From an uncultured Bacteroidales bacterium (GTDB lineage Bacteria; Bacteroidota; Bacteroidia; Bacteroidales; Paludibacteraceae): a stretch of 64,000 bases of DNA. A program made the position numbers and the translations under genes. The notes below the pieces were generated by a model that saw only the letters and a list, made by a program, of their open reading frames with translations, was not told the DNA's origin and made no database searches. How positions within the stretch are numbered: position 1 is the first letter of the stretch; the number at the start of each line of letters is the position of its first letter. Positions 41,333-50,830 of this stretch are shown one piece after another. The stretch lies in contig CAMKPZ010000002.1 in assembly GCA_946414805.1 (NCBI GenBank), forward strand, positions 1 to 64,000, given 5' to 3'.

Positions 41333-44300
41333 CGGGTGAGCATGAGCTTGATATTCAGACCGATATTATCAGCCTTCACCGGATAGGAAGAGGAGATCAG
41401 CGGCGTGGTGCCCTGGTGGTCGTAGAAGAGCTGGATGTTGATCTTCTGGCTCAGGACATAGTCGGCTGAGATCTTGATAGCCAGTACGCGGTTTCCGGAC
41501 GAAGCCTGGGTGATGCCGCGGTCAAGCATGCCTTGATCGTCCCGCATCGTGCCCGGCACCTTGCGGAGCAGCATTTTCACATCCTTGTAAGACACATCTA
41601 CCTGCAGCTTCAGGTCGTTGCTGACTTTCTTCTGACCGCCGTCTTTCTTCCTGGTGATGAAATTGAGGTTCTTGATCGTGTAGCCGCCGCCGATAACGAA
41701 CTCGTCGGTGTGTCCCTCTGTCAGTTGCACGCTCGTCACATTGAGCGCCAGATTACGCTGCTTGCGGTATTCCGCCTTCACGCTCAGCGAGTTCTTCATC
41801 GTCATGTTCAGTCCGATCAGCGGCGAGAAGGCCTCGGTGATCGTCACGTTGCTGATGTCGTAAGCCGAACTGGGGCGCGGTGCATCCGTTGTCACATCGC
41901 GTACGAAACCTAAGGTCTTGTTGTTGTCCGCGCCGACCCATGTGGAGTAGGAGCCGTACGAACCGATCGCATACTTACAGGTGTAGGCATGGGTGAGGGT
42001 TACCGATTTGAAGTGATCGCGCATCCACGGCAGACGGCCCAGACCGTCGTAGGTCACAGACCAGTTAGGCAGGATCTTGAGGATCCCCAGGAAGGGGTTC
42101 GTACCGATCGTATTGACATCGCGTCCGGTGTAAGCGGCGAGGAAAGCAGGCACAAGCACATCGGCGGAGTTGTTGCTGACGCGGCCGTGTTTGTTCGGAT
42201 CATATGTCGTGCCCTCCGGTATATTGCTCATGAAGCCGGTGGTCGGCAGCGTCATGCCGGTGTATAGATCCTGTACCCGTCCTGTCATTGTCTCGCGGTT
42301 CTCCAGGAACCGGTCGTAAGCGCTGTTGGCGAAGTTCTCCTCCTGACTGCCTACGCGGCTGAAGAGCGTTCCGATAGCCACTTGCGTGATGTTGAACGAA
42401 CCCGTCATGTTCTCCTGCAGATCGCCGTAGCTGTAGATGATCGAGGTGGACTGGGCGTAGTAGCGTTTGCCGTTGAGCTGTACTTTCAGTCCCGGCAGGG
42501 GTTCGAGCGTCAGTTTGATATCCAGATCGGAGGTATGGGCTCTTGTGGCGGGTTGTACGATCGAGGTGTCGCCGGACAGCCAGCCGTGCATCTTCGCCCT
42601 GTCCATCATGTTCGACGGAATAAATCCGAAGGCGAAATCAAAGCCCGGCGCACTGGGACCATTGCCTATCTTCTGTCCCATGAATCCCGCCTCCGGCATG
42701 AAGCCCGGGATGGTCATGGAGTTGGTCTCGCGGTAGGTCACTTGCAGCCTTCGTATCATCGTGCCGACATAGGCGAACATGTCTCCGGTGACCTGCGCCG
42801 GTGTGCGCTCGTTCGGATCCTTTGTGCTCACGGTGATCGTGGCTTGTGCGCAATCGGCTTTAGGTGTGATACTTACCTTGGTGTTACCGGCAGGCGTGAA
42901 GCTTACCGGTATCGTCTTGCCGGTGGAGTCCGCCACGGTGACGCTCAGCAGTTCGCTGTTGAGCCGGTGGGTCACTTCGATCGCCTGACCCTTGGTCAGG
43001 GCCACGGTCTGGGTGTAGGTCTTGGGACGGAAGGCGCGCCTGTTGGGACGACCCGAGTAGCGCTGGGTCATGGTCTTCCAGTATTTGGATTTGCCGTACC
43101 ATGTCTCGAAATTGATACCTCCGTCCACCTGCCATGTCTGTACGCTGCTGACGGTGTTACCGCGGTTCATGCCCGAGGTGGTGGAAGCCGTACGCGTCCA
43201 GTTGTAGTTGGCGTTATAGGATCCGTTGGCGGTTATTGCATCCAGACCCGGGATCCGGTTGAGCGGCACGTTCCAACTGGCGGTGAAGACCTGCTGGTAG
43301 GTGTACGGCGATCCGAAGCGGGCGAGGGACCGCTGGATCGTGTCGCGCCATGCCTCGTATTTGTCGTGGTTGAACTCGTCGTCGAAATAGCGGCCCTTGA
43401 GGATCTCCGGCGTGTATTTGCCTTCGTCGATGATCGCGTTCATGGCGGACTGGAAGGAGAACTTCATGTTCTTGGTCAGGTCGTATTTGATATCCACGTT
43501 ACGGTCCCATGTGAAGTCCTTGCTGAAGGTCAGATCCTGTCCGTCGGCAGCAGCGGCTCCGGCGAGGTCGCGCATCTTCAGATGGCTGAAGGTGCGGTGC
43601 ATGTTCGTGTTGAACGCCCATGACTGCGGCAGGTAGTAGATATTCATCTCCTTGAGGAATTTCACTTTCTGCACTTTCTCTGCCTTGGCAAACGGTTCCC
43701 AGGGCTTCGGATTGAAGCTGTAGGCGTATTGGAAGGATCCCTTCTGGTCGGTAGTGATATTGGTCTCCATTTCCGGCGAGTGCTCCGATTGCTTGTTGTA
43801 CGAAGCGGAGATGGAGAAGTTCGCCGGGTCGTAGAACATGTCCCGTTTCTTGGAGTGGATGTTCACCTTGAGGTTGCTTACCGAGAAGGAGGTGGACTCG
43901 TGTACGGTGTTGGTCATCTGTTTGATCGAGTCGCGTTGCTCCTTGGTGTCGTAGGTGCTGAGTGTCTCTTCCAGTTTGACATCCGAGTCCAGCGGGTCGT
44001 AGTCCGGCCGGGTGGTCTCGTTGCTGTAGGACACGTAGAGCGGCATCTGGATCTTCGCTTGCTCCGGGAAGAGACGGCCTGCCTCAAGGGCGGCGGACAC
44101 GCTGATCTGGTAGAAGTTATCGAGGTTGCGGTCCAGCACGTTCGATTCGATCGATCCGTATCCGGCTGTCTCGAGTCGTCCCGCTACGTTCAGCTGGGCA
44201 ATATCGCTGACGGAGAGCGCCGCATTGGCCATCGCCGCCACGCCGCCTTGCTCGTTGAACTGGCTCAGACGCAACTCGTTCACCCATATCTCGCCGCTTG

Positions 44301-47300
44301 CCTCGTGCTGGCCGTTGTTGCGCACACCGATCATGATCGTCGAAACCTCTTCCAGAGTCGGGTTACCGAGCACGGTGATCTTGTTCTGCGGCTTGTCGTT
44401 CGCGTCGTCGTAGATCACGTAGGGAATGGTGTTGCTCACGCCTTCGTTACCTGCCCGTTTGGCTTTGTTTCGAGCCGTCTTGGCGTCCGTGAGCACCTTC
44501 AGCGGGAAATCGAACATGTTCTCCGTCGGCCAAACCGTCTGGCGGTCTGCAGCGGAGTTGTTGTTATACATACCCGGTGCGGTGAGACGCAGCGGAATCT
44601 CGTATTCGTAGTAGTTGTTGCGCAGGTCGGTACCCAGCCGGATGAAACAGGTCAGATCGCCGTCCCTGAGCTCCGGATCAACGGCGCTCATCTGCTCGGC
44701 GTGAACGAACATCTGGAGGTTCTTGTACTGGCGCATGTCATATCCGGTGTTCTTGTACATCGCCCGTGCGTCATGCGGACTGAGGTTCATCACGCGCAGC
44801 ACCATTGCCTGCTCGTTCTGCGCGATCAGCTGTGCCTGACCCGGATCGGTCTGGCGGCTCACGCCCGGAGGCAGCACGTAGTTCACCGGCGTACGGGTGC
44901 TGTTCTCTTCGATATTCACGGTCTGCACATCGATCGATGCGCCGCTGTTCACCGGTGTACCTACCGGAGCGAGATCGCGCGTGTACTGTCTCCAGTCGCC
45001 GCGGACGAGATCGAGCGTGGCGAAACGCAGGTGGGTCTCTTTCTCGCAGCCCGTGAGGTACATACGCATGAAGCGGATGGATTTCCAGTTACGGATCGAC
45101 CCGATCTTCTGTACGCTGGCGCTGTCGCCGCGGAGAGGTATCTTGAACTGGTACCAGGTCACATCCTGTGTCTCGCCGTTGCGCAGGGTCACGCGTCTCA
45201 CTTTCTTCTCGGTGATATGCTGTCTTCCTACCTCCATCATGTCGGGACGGAGAATCACCTTGTACTGGTAGTATTTCTCGTATTCGTTGAGGGTGTTGTC
45301 GAGGTTGATGTCCTCCACATCCGGCGTGAGGGTGGAGGCGGTGCCGTAACTCTCTGTCTGCTGCTCGGTAGCGGGGGAGTTGCCCTCCGTGCCGTTGAAG
45401 TGTTTGTAGCGCTCCAGAATCGGCACTTCCTGCTCGTCGAAATCCGTACCGCGGTAGTAATGGAAATTATCTCCGGCGGGGTCGTTACGGGGCGAGAAAC
45501 GGTCGTCCGCCCACCGGCTCCATACATCGGCGGAGACGCGGCTCTCCAGAGAGCTCAGATATTCGCGGTAGGCAGGCCAGTTCTGCTCCTGTTCGCTGCT
45601 CAGACCGTTCAGACCGACATCCTGACGGACGCGGGCTCCGGTCTCGTTGCTGAAGGCTACCACGGTGGAGGTCGTACGCGGTACGTAACCCCAGATCGTG
45701 CTGTCCACCCGTCCCTGATCGGCTTCCGACACCGGCAGACCGTGCTCGAACGCTTTCTTGCCGTCGCGCAGGATATCCTCGCTGATGTCTCCTAAGTTGA
45801 TATACAACTCGCCTTCGTAGCCGTCGGGGTTGGTCAGCGACGGATCCATCAGCCAGAACTGGATATACTCGATATTGGCTTTCTCGAAATCGGTGTTGTC
45901 CAGCCGACGCATGATACCGCCCCAGCGTTTTTTCGGCGAGAGGAGGTGGCCGTCGCTGCCTATCTCGTCGGCGGAGATATTGTATTGTCCGCGTTCGTCC
46001 GGGTAGTAAGCGAGGTTGAGGATCGCCAGTTTGGTATCCACGTTGCTTGCCTCCTGACGGTTCGGGTAGATCTCGTCCTGATAGACGATACGGGTGCGGT
46101 GATCGCTCAGCGCCTCCAGATCATTGCGGATATGCGCCGGGGTGTTGGTCTGCGGATAGCCGAAGATCGGATCGACGGCGAACCAGGACAGGTGGGCGCG
46201 GTTCTTGTTGTATGCCGGACGGTTGATCTCTTTCGATTCGTCGAAGACGGTAGGCGTCGAGGCGAGGAACCAGTAACTCGGGTAATGCACGTCGATATTG
46301 GTGGTGGTGCTCTCGAAATCGTCGATATAGGCTGTTCCTACGGCTCCTACATCGTTGGTGTGTCCCGGAATGAGATGGGCGAACTCGGCGTTGACCTGGA
46401 AGGTCGAAGGCGCCGTCGCGTTGATCCATGGCACTTTGTCGATGGCGTTGGTGAGCCATTGCATCTCCGTCTTCCAGCTGCCGTTCACGCCCCAGATGGT
46501 GTTCGCCAAGGGTTCGGAACCCGTGTTCACCTTGGTCGTCAGCGGGCGTTCGCGCAGGTGCATGATCGTTCCGCCCAAAGTCAGGTCTTTGGTGAACTCG
46601 TATTCGAGGTGGGCGCCGAAAAGGCTCTTGCGCTGCATGGAGAAAGTGCTCTGGTTCTCGAGTTTCACATCTACGTTGGTGCCGGACTCGAGGATAGAGG
46701 TGTTGATGATCGTCACCGTTCCCATGGTGTAATCGACCGTGTAATCGACATTCTCGATCAGCGTCGCGCCGCCGGCGGTGACGGTCACGCTTCCGCGCGG
46801 TACGTTCATCGCACCCAGACGGATCTCGGAGCCGTTGGTGCCTTTGTATTTACCGGTGAGGTGGAATTTGTTCTTCTCGCTCAACTCCTGCGCCACCACG
46901 AGCGTTGAGTCGTACAGCTCCGGGAAGCAGTATTTGTTCACTAACCGCGGATCATTGTCCAGCACCGAGGCAAGGTGGCTGCCGAAAGGCTCCAGCACAG
47001 GGAAGATGATCCTGCCGCTGCTGGCATACACCGTCAGACCTTCGATGAAGTCAAACCGTCCGTCGGGCGAAGCGTTGTGTTTCTGGTCCAGGCGGTCGAG
47101 GTTCATCACGCGGATCAACTGCTTGCCGCTGATCGGACCTTCGTCCAGATACTGGATATCCGTTCCCACCGAGTCGTTCCGGTAGGTGACATAGAGTTCG
47201 AACTTGTCCTGATTGATGCTGGTGGCGCCGAGGGAGTAGATGTTTTTCATCATCAGGTCCCATGTGCCGCGGCCTTTCTTGTCGGGCGCGTTGGCACTCG

Positions 47301-49008
47301 ATTTCAGCATCTTCAGAGCCAGAGCGTTAGGCGCTTTCAGTTCGTCATTGCCGTCCGTCGAGAACTCGCCTACCTGATAGACTTGGCCGTTATAGGTATA
47401 TTCGTATGCCACGGCGAGAACTTCGTCCTGGTTCAGTGCGCTCTTGAGGGAGATATATCCCAATGCGCTGTTGAGCGTATATTCGCTGCTGGAGAGCAAT
47501 CGCGCACTCTCGATCTTCTCGAAATCCGTACCGCCTTCCATTCCGTTGAGCCCTTCCAGCGCCTGACTCGTCTGCTGCAGGTCGCGGAAAGCGGTCTCGC
47601 GGATGGCGGCGTAGAGGCCGTTGGTGTTGTTGTCCGGATAGCCGGCGCCGTGCCATGCCTCGTTATGGGTGTGAGCGCCTGTCTCGCCGAGATCGGCGAA
47701 GGCTACTATGTTACGTGCCTGGTCGTAGTTGCCGCGTTTGTTGGTGATCCACACCTCGATCTTGTTGATCGTCACGCCGCTGGCGATATACGGCACACTC
47801 GCCATCGCTTCTTCGTAATGGTCACGGAAGAAATAGGAGAGGAAGAAATGGCGGTTCTCGTCGTAACTGTCTCCGCTGATGTCAAACCGTGTCATCTGCG
47901 CGCCGCCCTTGCTGCTCACCGTCTGCGCTTCGCTGTTCTGCTGGCTGATGAGCGCCTGGATGCGGAACTTGCCGAACTTGAGATTGGTCTTGATACCGAA
48001 CAACGCCTTGCTGCCGCGGATGAGCGAAGAAGGCAGATCCAGCGTCACGTTACCCGCCTCGATACTCTGGATGATATCATCCTCTTCGCCTTTGTAGTTC
48101 AGCTTCAGGTTCTGCTGGTCGAAGGAGAAAGACGCCTCGGTGTTGTAGGAGAGGTTGAAATTGAGTTTCTGGCCTACCTTACCCTGAATGCTTGCCTGGA
48201 TCTTCTCGTCGAAATCGAAGATATTGTTGTTTCGCGCGCGTAGCGTAAGAGAGGGGTTGGCGATATACTGGTGCTTGAAGCCGAAAAGCAGCTCCGCGCT
48301 TCCCTGCATCTTGAGCTGCACACCGCCCGGACCGAACACTTTGTCCGCCGGACCGATGTTGAACTTCATATCCGTGATATCGAATTTCGACTCGTTGTTA
48401 TGCTCCACTTCGCTGATCTTCTGCTGCCAGTAGCGGTGCATGATCTGCCGTTCGGCGTAGTGGTTGTATTCCTCCTGCGTCAGCAGATACGGAGTGGTCA
48501 CATCCGTGTCGCCGATCTTCGTGCGGATGAGATAGGTGCCGGTCTCCGGCTGGAACTCGATCGTGGTGGATATATTGTCCGGATCGTTGAGATCCAGCGA
48601 ACTCTGCGGCCGGCTGAGCGAACCGAAGTTCTCGTAGCCCAACTGCTTCACACGGGTCGGCGCCCAGATAGCGGAGTCCGTCTCCGTCACGTAATCCGCC
48701 GCGCTCTCAGGACTCTGTCCGTTTTCGTCTTTGAGCGGTTCTGCCGCGGTCTTTCGACTTTCGGCTTTCGACTCTTTCTCTGCCTCCCTCTCCGCCTTCT
48801 CCGCCTCTTTCCGTGCTTTCTCTTCGGCGATCAGTTCCTTGAGGCTCTTTCCTCTGGTCTGTGCAGAAAGCCCTGTGGCTGCCGTCGGCAACCATAGCAA
48901 CAGACTAACCAGTAATATGTATGTAATATATCTTTTCAAACTTCTATTTTCTTTCAAGTGAATTGCCCATTGTGAATTGTGAATTGTGAATAGTGAATTG
49001 TCTTTCAC
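41329..49008 (-). CDS. sprA: T9SS outer-membrane translocon protein SprA (Sov)
   Basis: At about 2,550 residues this fits SprA, the giant 36-strand beta-barrel that forms the type IX secretion channel (Sov in Porphyromonas). Seen: a hydrophobic signal segment (YITYILLVSLLLWLPTAATG), a Lys/Glu-rich linker, and endless amphipathic strands to the end (SYPVKADNIGLNIKLMLTR). ruvA directly upstream is the usual neighbour. The start is unusual: GTG at 49008 overlaps the ruvA TGA, and the first 22 residues come from GTGAATT-type repeats. A TTG at 48939 just before KRYITYILL is an alternative. A second repeat gives ESKAESRKTAAE (48755-48790). It exports proteins with C-terminal sorting domains. Confidence 0.95.
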   Translation of the reverse strand: MKDNSLFTIHNSQWAIHLKENRSLKRYITYILLVSLLLWLPTAATGLSAQTRGKSLKELIAEEKARKEAEKAEREAEKESKAESRKTAAEPLKDENGQSPESAADYVTETDSAIWAPTRVKQLGYENFGSLSRPQSSLDLNDPDNISTTIEFQPETGTYLIRTKIGDTDVTTPYLLTQEEYNHYAERQIMHRYWQQKISEVEHNNESKFDITDMKFNIGPADKVFGPGGVQLKMQGSAELLFGFKHQYIANPSLTLRARNNNIFDFDEKIQASIQGKVGQKLNFNLSYNTEASFSFDQQNLKLNYKGEEDDIIQSIEAGNVTLDLPSSLIRGSKALFGIKTNLKFGKFRIQALISQQNSEAQTVSSKGGAQMTRFDISGDSYDENRHFFLSYFFRDHYEEAMASVPYIASGVTINKIEVWITNKRGNYDQARNIVAFADLGETGAHTHNEAWHGAGYPDNNTNGLYAAIRETAFRDLQQTSQALEGLNGMEGGTDFEKIESARLLSSSEYTLNSALGYISLKSALNQDEVLAVAYEYTYNGQVYQVGEFSTDGNDELKAPNALALKMLKSSANAPDKKGRGTWDLMMKNIYSLGATSINQDKFELYVTYRNDSVGTDIQYLDEGPISGKQLIRVMNLDRLDQKHNASPDGRFDFIEGLTVYASSGRIIFPVLEPFGSHLASVLDNDPRLVNKYCFPELYDSTLVVAQELSEKNKFHLTGKYKGTNGSEIRLGAMNVPRGSVTVTAGGATLIENVDYTVDYTMGTVTIINTSILESGTNVDVKLENQSTFSMQRKSLFGAHLEYEFTKDLTLGGTIMHLRERPLTTKVNTGSEPLANTIWGVNGSWKTEMQWLTNAIDKVPWINATAPSTFQVNAEFAHLIPGHTNDVGAVGTAYIDDFESTTTNIDVHYPSYWFLASTPTVFDESKEINRPAYNKNRAHLSWFAVDPIFGYPQTNTPAHIRNDLEALSDHRTRIVYQDEIYPNRQEASNVDTKLAILNLAYYPDERGQYNISADEIGSDGHLLSPKKRWGGIMRRLDNTDFEKANIEYIQFWLMDPSLTNPDGYEGELYINLGDISEDILRDGKKAFEHGLPVSEADQGRVDSTIWGYVPRTTSTVVAFSNETGARVRQDVGLNGLSSEQEQNWPAYREYLSSLESRVSADVWSRWADDRFSPRNDPAGDNFHYYRGTDFDEQEVPILERYKHFNGTEGNSPATEQQTESYGTASTLTPDVEDINLDNTLNEYEKYYQYKVILRPDMMEVGRQHITEKKVRRVTLRNGETQDVTWYQFKIPLRGDSASVQKIGSIRNWKSIRFMRMYLTGCEKETHLRFATLDLVRGDWRQYTRDLAPVGTPVNSGASIDVQTVNIEENSTRTPVNYVLPPGVSRQTDPGQAQLIAQNEQAMVLRVMNLSPHDARAMYKNTGYDMRQYKNLQMFVHAEQMSAVDPELRDGDLTCFIRLGTDLRNNYYEYEIPLRLTAPGMYNNNSAADRQTVWPTENMFDFPLKVLTDAKTARNKAKRAGNEGVSNTIPYVIYDDANDKPQNKITVLGNPTLEEVSTIMIGVRNNGQHEASGEIWVNELRLSQFNEQGGVAAMANAALSVSDIAQLNVAGRLETAGYGSIESNVLDRNLDNFYQISVSAALEAGRLFPEQAKIQMPLYVSYSNETTRPDYDPLDSDVKLEETLSTYDTKEQRDSIKQMTNTVHESTSFSVSNLKVNIHSKKRDMFYDPANFSISASYNKQSEHSPEMETNITTDQKGSFQYAYSFNPKPWEPFAKAEKVQKVKFLKEMNIYYLPQSWAFNTNMHRTFSHLKMRDLAGAAAADGQDLTFSKDFTWDRNVDIKYDLTKNMKFSFQSAMNAIIDEGKYTPEILKGRYFDDEFNHDKYEAWRDTIQRSLARFGSPYTYQQVFTASWNVPLNRIPGLDAITANGSYNANYNWTRTASTTSGMNRGNTVSSVQTWQVDGGINFETWYGKSKYWKTMTQRYSGRPNRRAFRPKTYTQTVALTKGQAIEVTHRLNSELLSVTVADSTGKTIPVSFTPAGNTKVSITPKADCAQATITVSTKDPNERTPAQVTGDMFAYVGTMIRRLQVTYRETNSMTIPGFMPEAGFMGQKIGNGPSAPGFDFAFGFIPSNMMDRAKMHGWLSGDTSIVQPATRAHTSDLDIKLTLEPLPGLKVQLNGKRYYAQSTSIIYSYGDLQENMTGSFNITQVAIGTLFSRVGSQEENFANSAYDRFLENRETMTGRVQDLYTGMTLPTTGFMSNIPEGTTYDPNKHGRVSNNSADVLVPAFLAAYTGRDVNTIGTNPFLGILKILPNWSVTYDGLGRLPWMRDHFKSVTLTHAYTCKYAIGSYGSYSTWVGADNNKTLGFVRDVTTDAPRPSSAYDISNVTITEAFSPLIGLNMTMKNSLSVKAEYRKQRNLALNVTSVQLTEGHTDEFVIGGGYTIKNLNFITRKKDGGQKKVSNDLKLQVDVSYKDVKMLLRKVPGTMRDDQGMLDRGITQASSGNRVLAIKISADYVLSQKINIQLFYDHQGTTPLISSSYPVKADNIGLNIKLMLTR
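48963..49002. repeat. GTGAATT-type tandem repeat at the ruvA/sprA junction
   Basis: About four 9-bp units of GTGAATTGT. It encodes the extreme N-terminus of SprA if GTG is the start. The same units occur at 54006-54045, 54975-55006 and, inverted, at 57270-57305. Confidence 0.8.
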
Positions 49009-49640
49009 AACATTTTCAGCGCCTCGCGGATCACTGCTTCCACCTTCATTGTCGGGTTGTTCTTCAGTATCTTCTCCACCGCCTTGCCGCTGGCGTTAGC
49101 CGCAAAGCCTAACATCGTCAGTGCGCTCACCGCCTCCGCCTTAACCGGACTCTCCTCTACCTCGAACAGCTCGGAAGGCTGGTCGCTGACGGCTGACGGC
49201 TCTAACTTGATCACCTTGTCCTTCAGATCCACGATAATACGCTGCGCCGTCTTCGGACCCAGGCCTTTCACTTTCGCCATCGCCTTGGAGTTACCCGTGG
49301 CGATCAGCGTCCGCAGCTCATCGGCGGAGAAAGCGCTCATGATCATGCGGGCGGTCGAACCGCCTACGCCGCTCACCGTCAGAAGCATCTCGAATAGTTG
49401 TCGGTCGCGGCGGTCATAGAAACCGTATATCTCATGCGTGTCCTCGCGGATGATCTCTGTCGTGTATAGCTTCACCTCTGATGGTTGATGCAGGTCTGAC
49501 CCGGTTGACGGCTCCTCTTTCCCTACCAGCGCAGAATAGGTCGGCAGCGTGATGGCCAGCGAATAACCTACTCCGGCAGCCTCCACCACCGCATCCGTCG
49601 GATTCAATTCTGTCAATATTCCTTTGATATATTCTATCAT
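49005..49640 (-). CDS. ruvA: Holliday junction branch migration protein RuvA
   Basis: It binds four-way junctions as a tetramer and loads RuvB. OB-fold domain I (MIEYIKGILTELNPTDAVVE), two helix-hairpin-helix units (LLTVSGVGGSTARMIM and KVKGLGPKTAQRIIVDLKDK) and a C-terminal RuvB-binding domain. I start it at MIEYIKG; the ten codons upstream lie over the promoter. Two repeat-like insertions are in frame: STGSDLHQPSE in domain I and SAVSDQPSE before domain III, the latter encoded by GTCAGC units like those at 13786. Core motifs are intact. Confidence 0.95.
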   Translation of the reverse strand: MIEYIKGILTELNPTDAVVEAAGVGYSLAITLPTYSALVGKEEPSTGSDLHQPSEVKLYTTEIIREDTHEIYGFYDRRDRQLFEMLLTVSGVGGSTARMIMSAFSADELRTLIATGNSKAMAKVKGLGPKTAQRIIVDLKDKVIKLEPSAVSDQPSELFEVEESPVKAEAVSALTMLGFAANASGKAVEKILKNNPTMKVEAVIREALKML

Positions 49641-49667
49641 GCGCGCGCAATAAATCAAAAAAGCGTA

Positions 49668-49698
49668 CAAAGGTACAACAAATTTTGCACATATGCAA
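49668..49698 (-). promoter_or_regulatory. promoter of ruvA-sprA operon
   Basis: Leftward TTGC at 49695-49698, 19-bp spacer, TACCTTTG at 49668-49675. A MITE-like palindromic element begins 7 bp upstream of the -33 box. Confidence 0.8.
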
Positions 49699-49704
49699 GC
49701 GTTC

Positions 49705-49835
49705 GGGCATTTTTTTTGACGAATAGAATGAAATTCTATCTGTTGTATGGGGCTATGAGATGTTTATGCTTGCATAAAAACGGCTTATAGCCCCATACAA
49801 CAGGAAAGCCGTCAGGCTCGTCAAAAAAAATGCCC
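49705..49835. mobile_element. 131-bp MITE-like palindromic element
   Basis: Perfect 18-bp terminal inverted repeats (49705-49722 and 49818-49835) enclose a second inverted pair (49740-49759 and 49784-49803, 19 of 20) and a small central hairpin TTTATGC/GCATAAA. Another hairpin AGAAT/ATTCT lies between. No ORF. It abuts the ruvA promoter. The regular nested symmetry suggests a miniature transposable element; mobility is inferred. Confidence 0.65.
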
Positions 49836-50064
49836 GCAGTGGCGTATGGTCTGCACAATGCGGCTGTATTTTCGAAGGGGTCCCCATTCATGGGGGAGGA
49901 GGTCGAAGATACCCCCTCCCCGAGTCAGTCTCGTGTCAATCCCGCGACCATCTCGCGACCATTACGGACATCACCGTCCCGTCTCTTTCGTATGTCCATT
50001 CCCCGGCATTTTATGCCGGCCTCTGTACAATGTCTATTTCTCCGGCATATTATGCCGGCCTCTC

Positions 50065-50167
50065 GGGTGACGGGGTGACAGGGTGACACCCTCTTTTATA
50101 ATACTTACACACACACGTGGGTGTGTATAGTTAGGAGAAAGGGTGTCACCCCGTCACCCTGTCACCC
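50065..50167. repeat. hairpin element with GGGTGAC-repeat arms
   Basis: The left arm 50065-50091 and right arm 50141-50167 are inverted copies (25 of 27), each three units of GGGTGACN. The 49-bp centre has its own ACACAC/GTGTGT hairpin. Same plan as 6927-7101 and 50304-50395. Confidence 0.75.
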
Positions 50168-50303
50168 ATTCTTCGTCGGCTTCGCGGGTCTTCCGCCCCG
50201 CGTTTTTTCTTCTTTTCCCCGGCATGGTATGCCGGTTACTTCGCGTTTCTGCATCGTGCATCTATGCACGATTAAGGAGCGGAGGTGAGCGGGCTGCCGG
50301 GGT

Positions 50304-50395
50304 GAACACCTGAACACCCGAACACCCTTTTCTAAATACTCCCGCGCGCGTGTGTGAGTTTATATTATGGGTGTTCAGGTGTTCGGGTGTTCGGG
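50304..50395. repeat. hairpin element with GAACACC-repeat arms
   Basis: The left arm 50304-50327 and right arm 50369-50395 are inverted, each three units of GAACACCN, differing only in unit order. The 41-bp centre has a GCGCGCGTGTGTG tract. Arm sequence unrelated to the element 137 bp away, architecture the same. Confidence 0.75.
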
Positions 50396-50417
50396 TTGTA
50401 CCTGCTTGCTTGCTCTT

Positions 50418-50720
50418 CTACGGCTTGTATTTTTCTAGTTCCAACTTGTGATATTTGGGATAGCTCTCGCTAATAGTCAGATAATCATAAGGATATATAA
50501 TGATGTGCCCATTTTCGTTTATATACATCTGTGCTTCGGAAGTATATTGGCTCGGGTCATCCGGATAGGCACTTGCCATCCAGCATCTCTCTAACTCGAC
50601 TATGCTGTCGCGCAGAAGGGTATAGTGGGCTTGATGATGTTTTTTTTTATTGTAAGTGTCGATTGCCCAATTTTCATACTCCGACAAATGCTTTATCCGG
50701 ATTGTTGGAATTGCATGCAT
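50418..50720 (-). CDS. hypothetical protein, 100 aa
   Basis: A small soluble protein (MHAIPTIRIKHLSEYENWAI), Tyr-rich, with an acidic middle and no signal peptide. No family recognised. It has its own consensus promoter just upstream (50742-50772), which supports it being a real gene despite its isolation between repeat elements and a divergent surface-protein gene. Confidence 0.6.
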   Translation of the reverse strand: MHAIPTIRIKHLSEYENWAIDTYNKKKHHQAHYTLLRDSIVELERCWMASAYPDDPSQYTSEAQMYINENGHIIIYPYDYLTISESYPKYHKLELEKYKP

Positions 50721-50741
50721 TCTGCAATAGTTTTGCGGCTA

Positions 50742-50772
50742 CAAAGTTACAACTTTTTTTTGAATTGTGCAA
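50742..50772 (-). promoter_or_regulatory. promoter of 100-aa gene
   Basis: Leftward TTGC at 50769-50772, 19-bp A-tract spacer, TAACTTTG at 50742-50749. Confidence 0.75.
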
Positions 50773-50790
50773 GAAAAAACACTCATAAAC

Positions 50791-50821
50791 TTGCATATTT
50801 GCAAAAAAAAGTGTAATTTTG
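50791..50821 (+). promoter_or_regulatory. promoter of surface-protein gene, nearly leaderless
   Basis: TTGC at 50791-50794, 19-bp spacer, TAATTTTG at 50814-50821. The ATG at 50831 lies 9 bp after the -7 box, so the mRNA leader is only a few bases. Confidence 0.78.
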
Positions 50822-50830
50822 CGCTCGGTT

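Larger units (their letters stand above)
49836..50417. other. non-coding stretch filled with hairpin elements
   Basis: No gene is supported here. It holds three CCGGCAT-N3-ATGCCGG palindromes (50003-50019, 50042-50058, 50219-50235), a CGCGGG/CCCGCG hairpin with T6 (50183-50208) that may be a terminator, and two elements with tandem-repeat arms (50065-50167, 50304-50395). Confidence 0.7.

Noticed and set aside
49830..50078. Open frames of 74-82 residues after the MITE-like element
   Set aside because: They pass through palindromes and repeat arms, and the composition is unlike the neighbouring genes.
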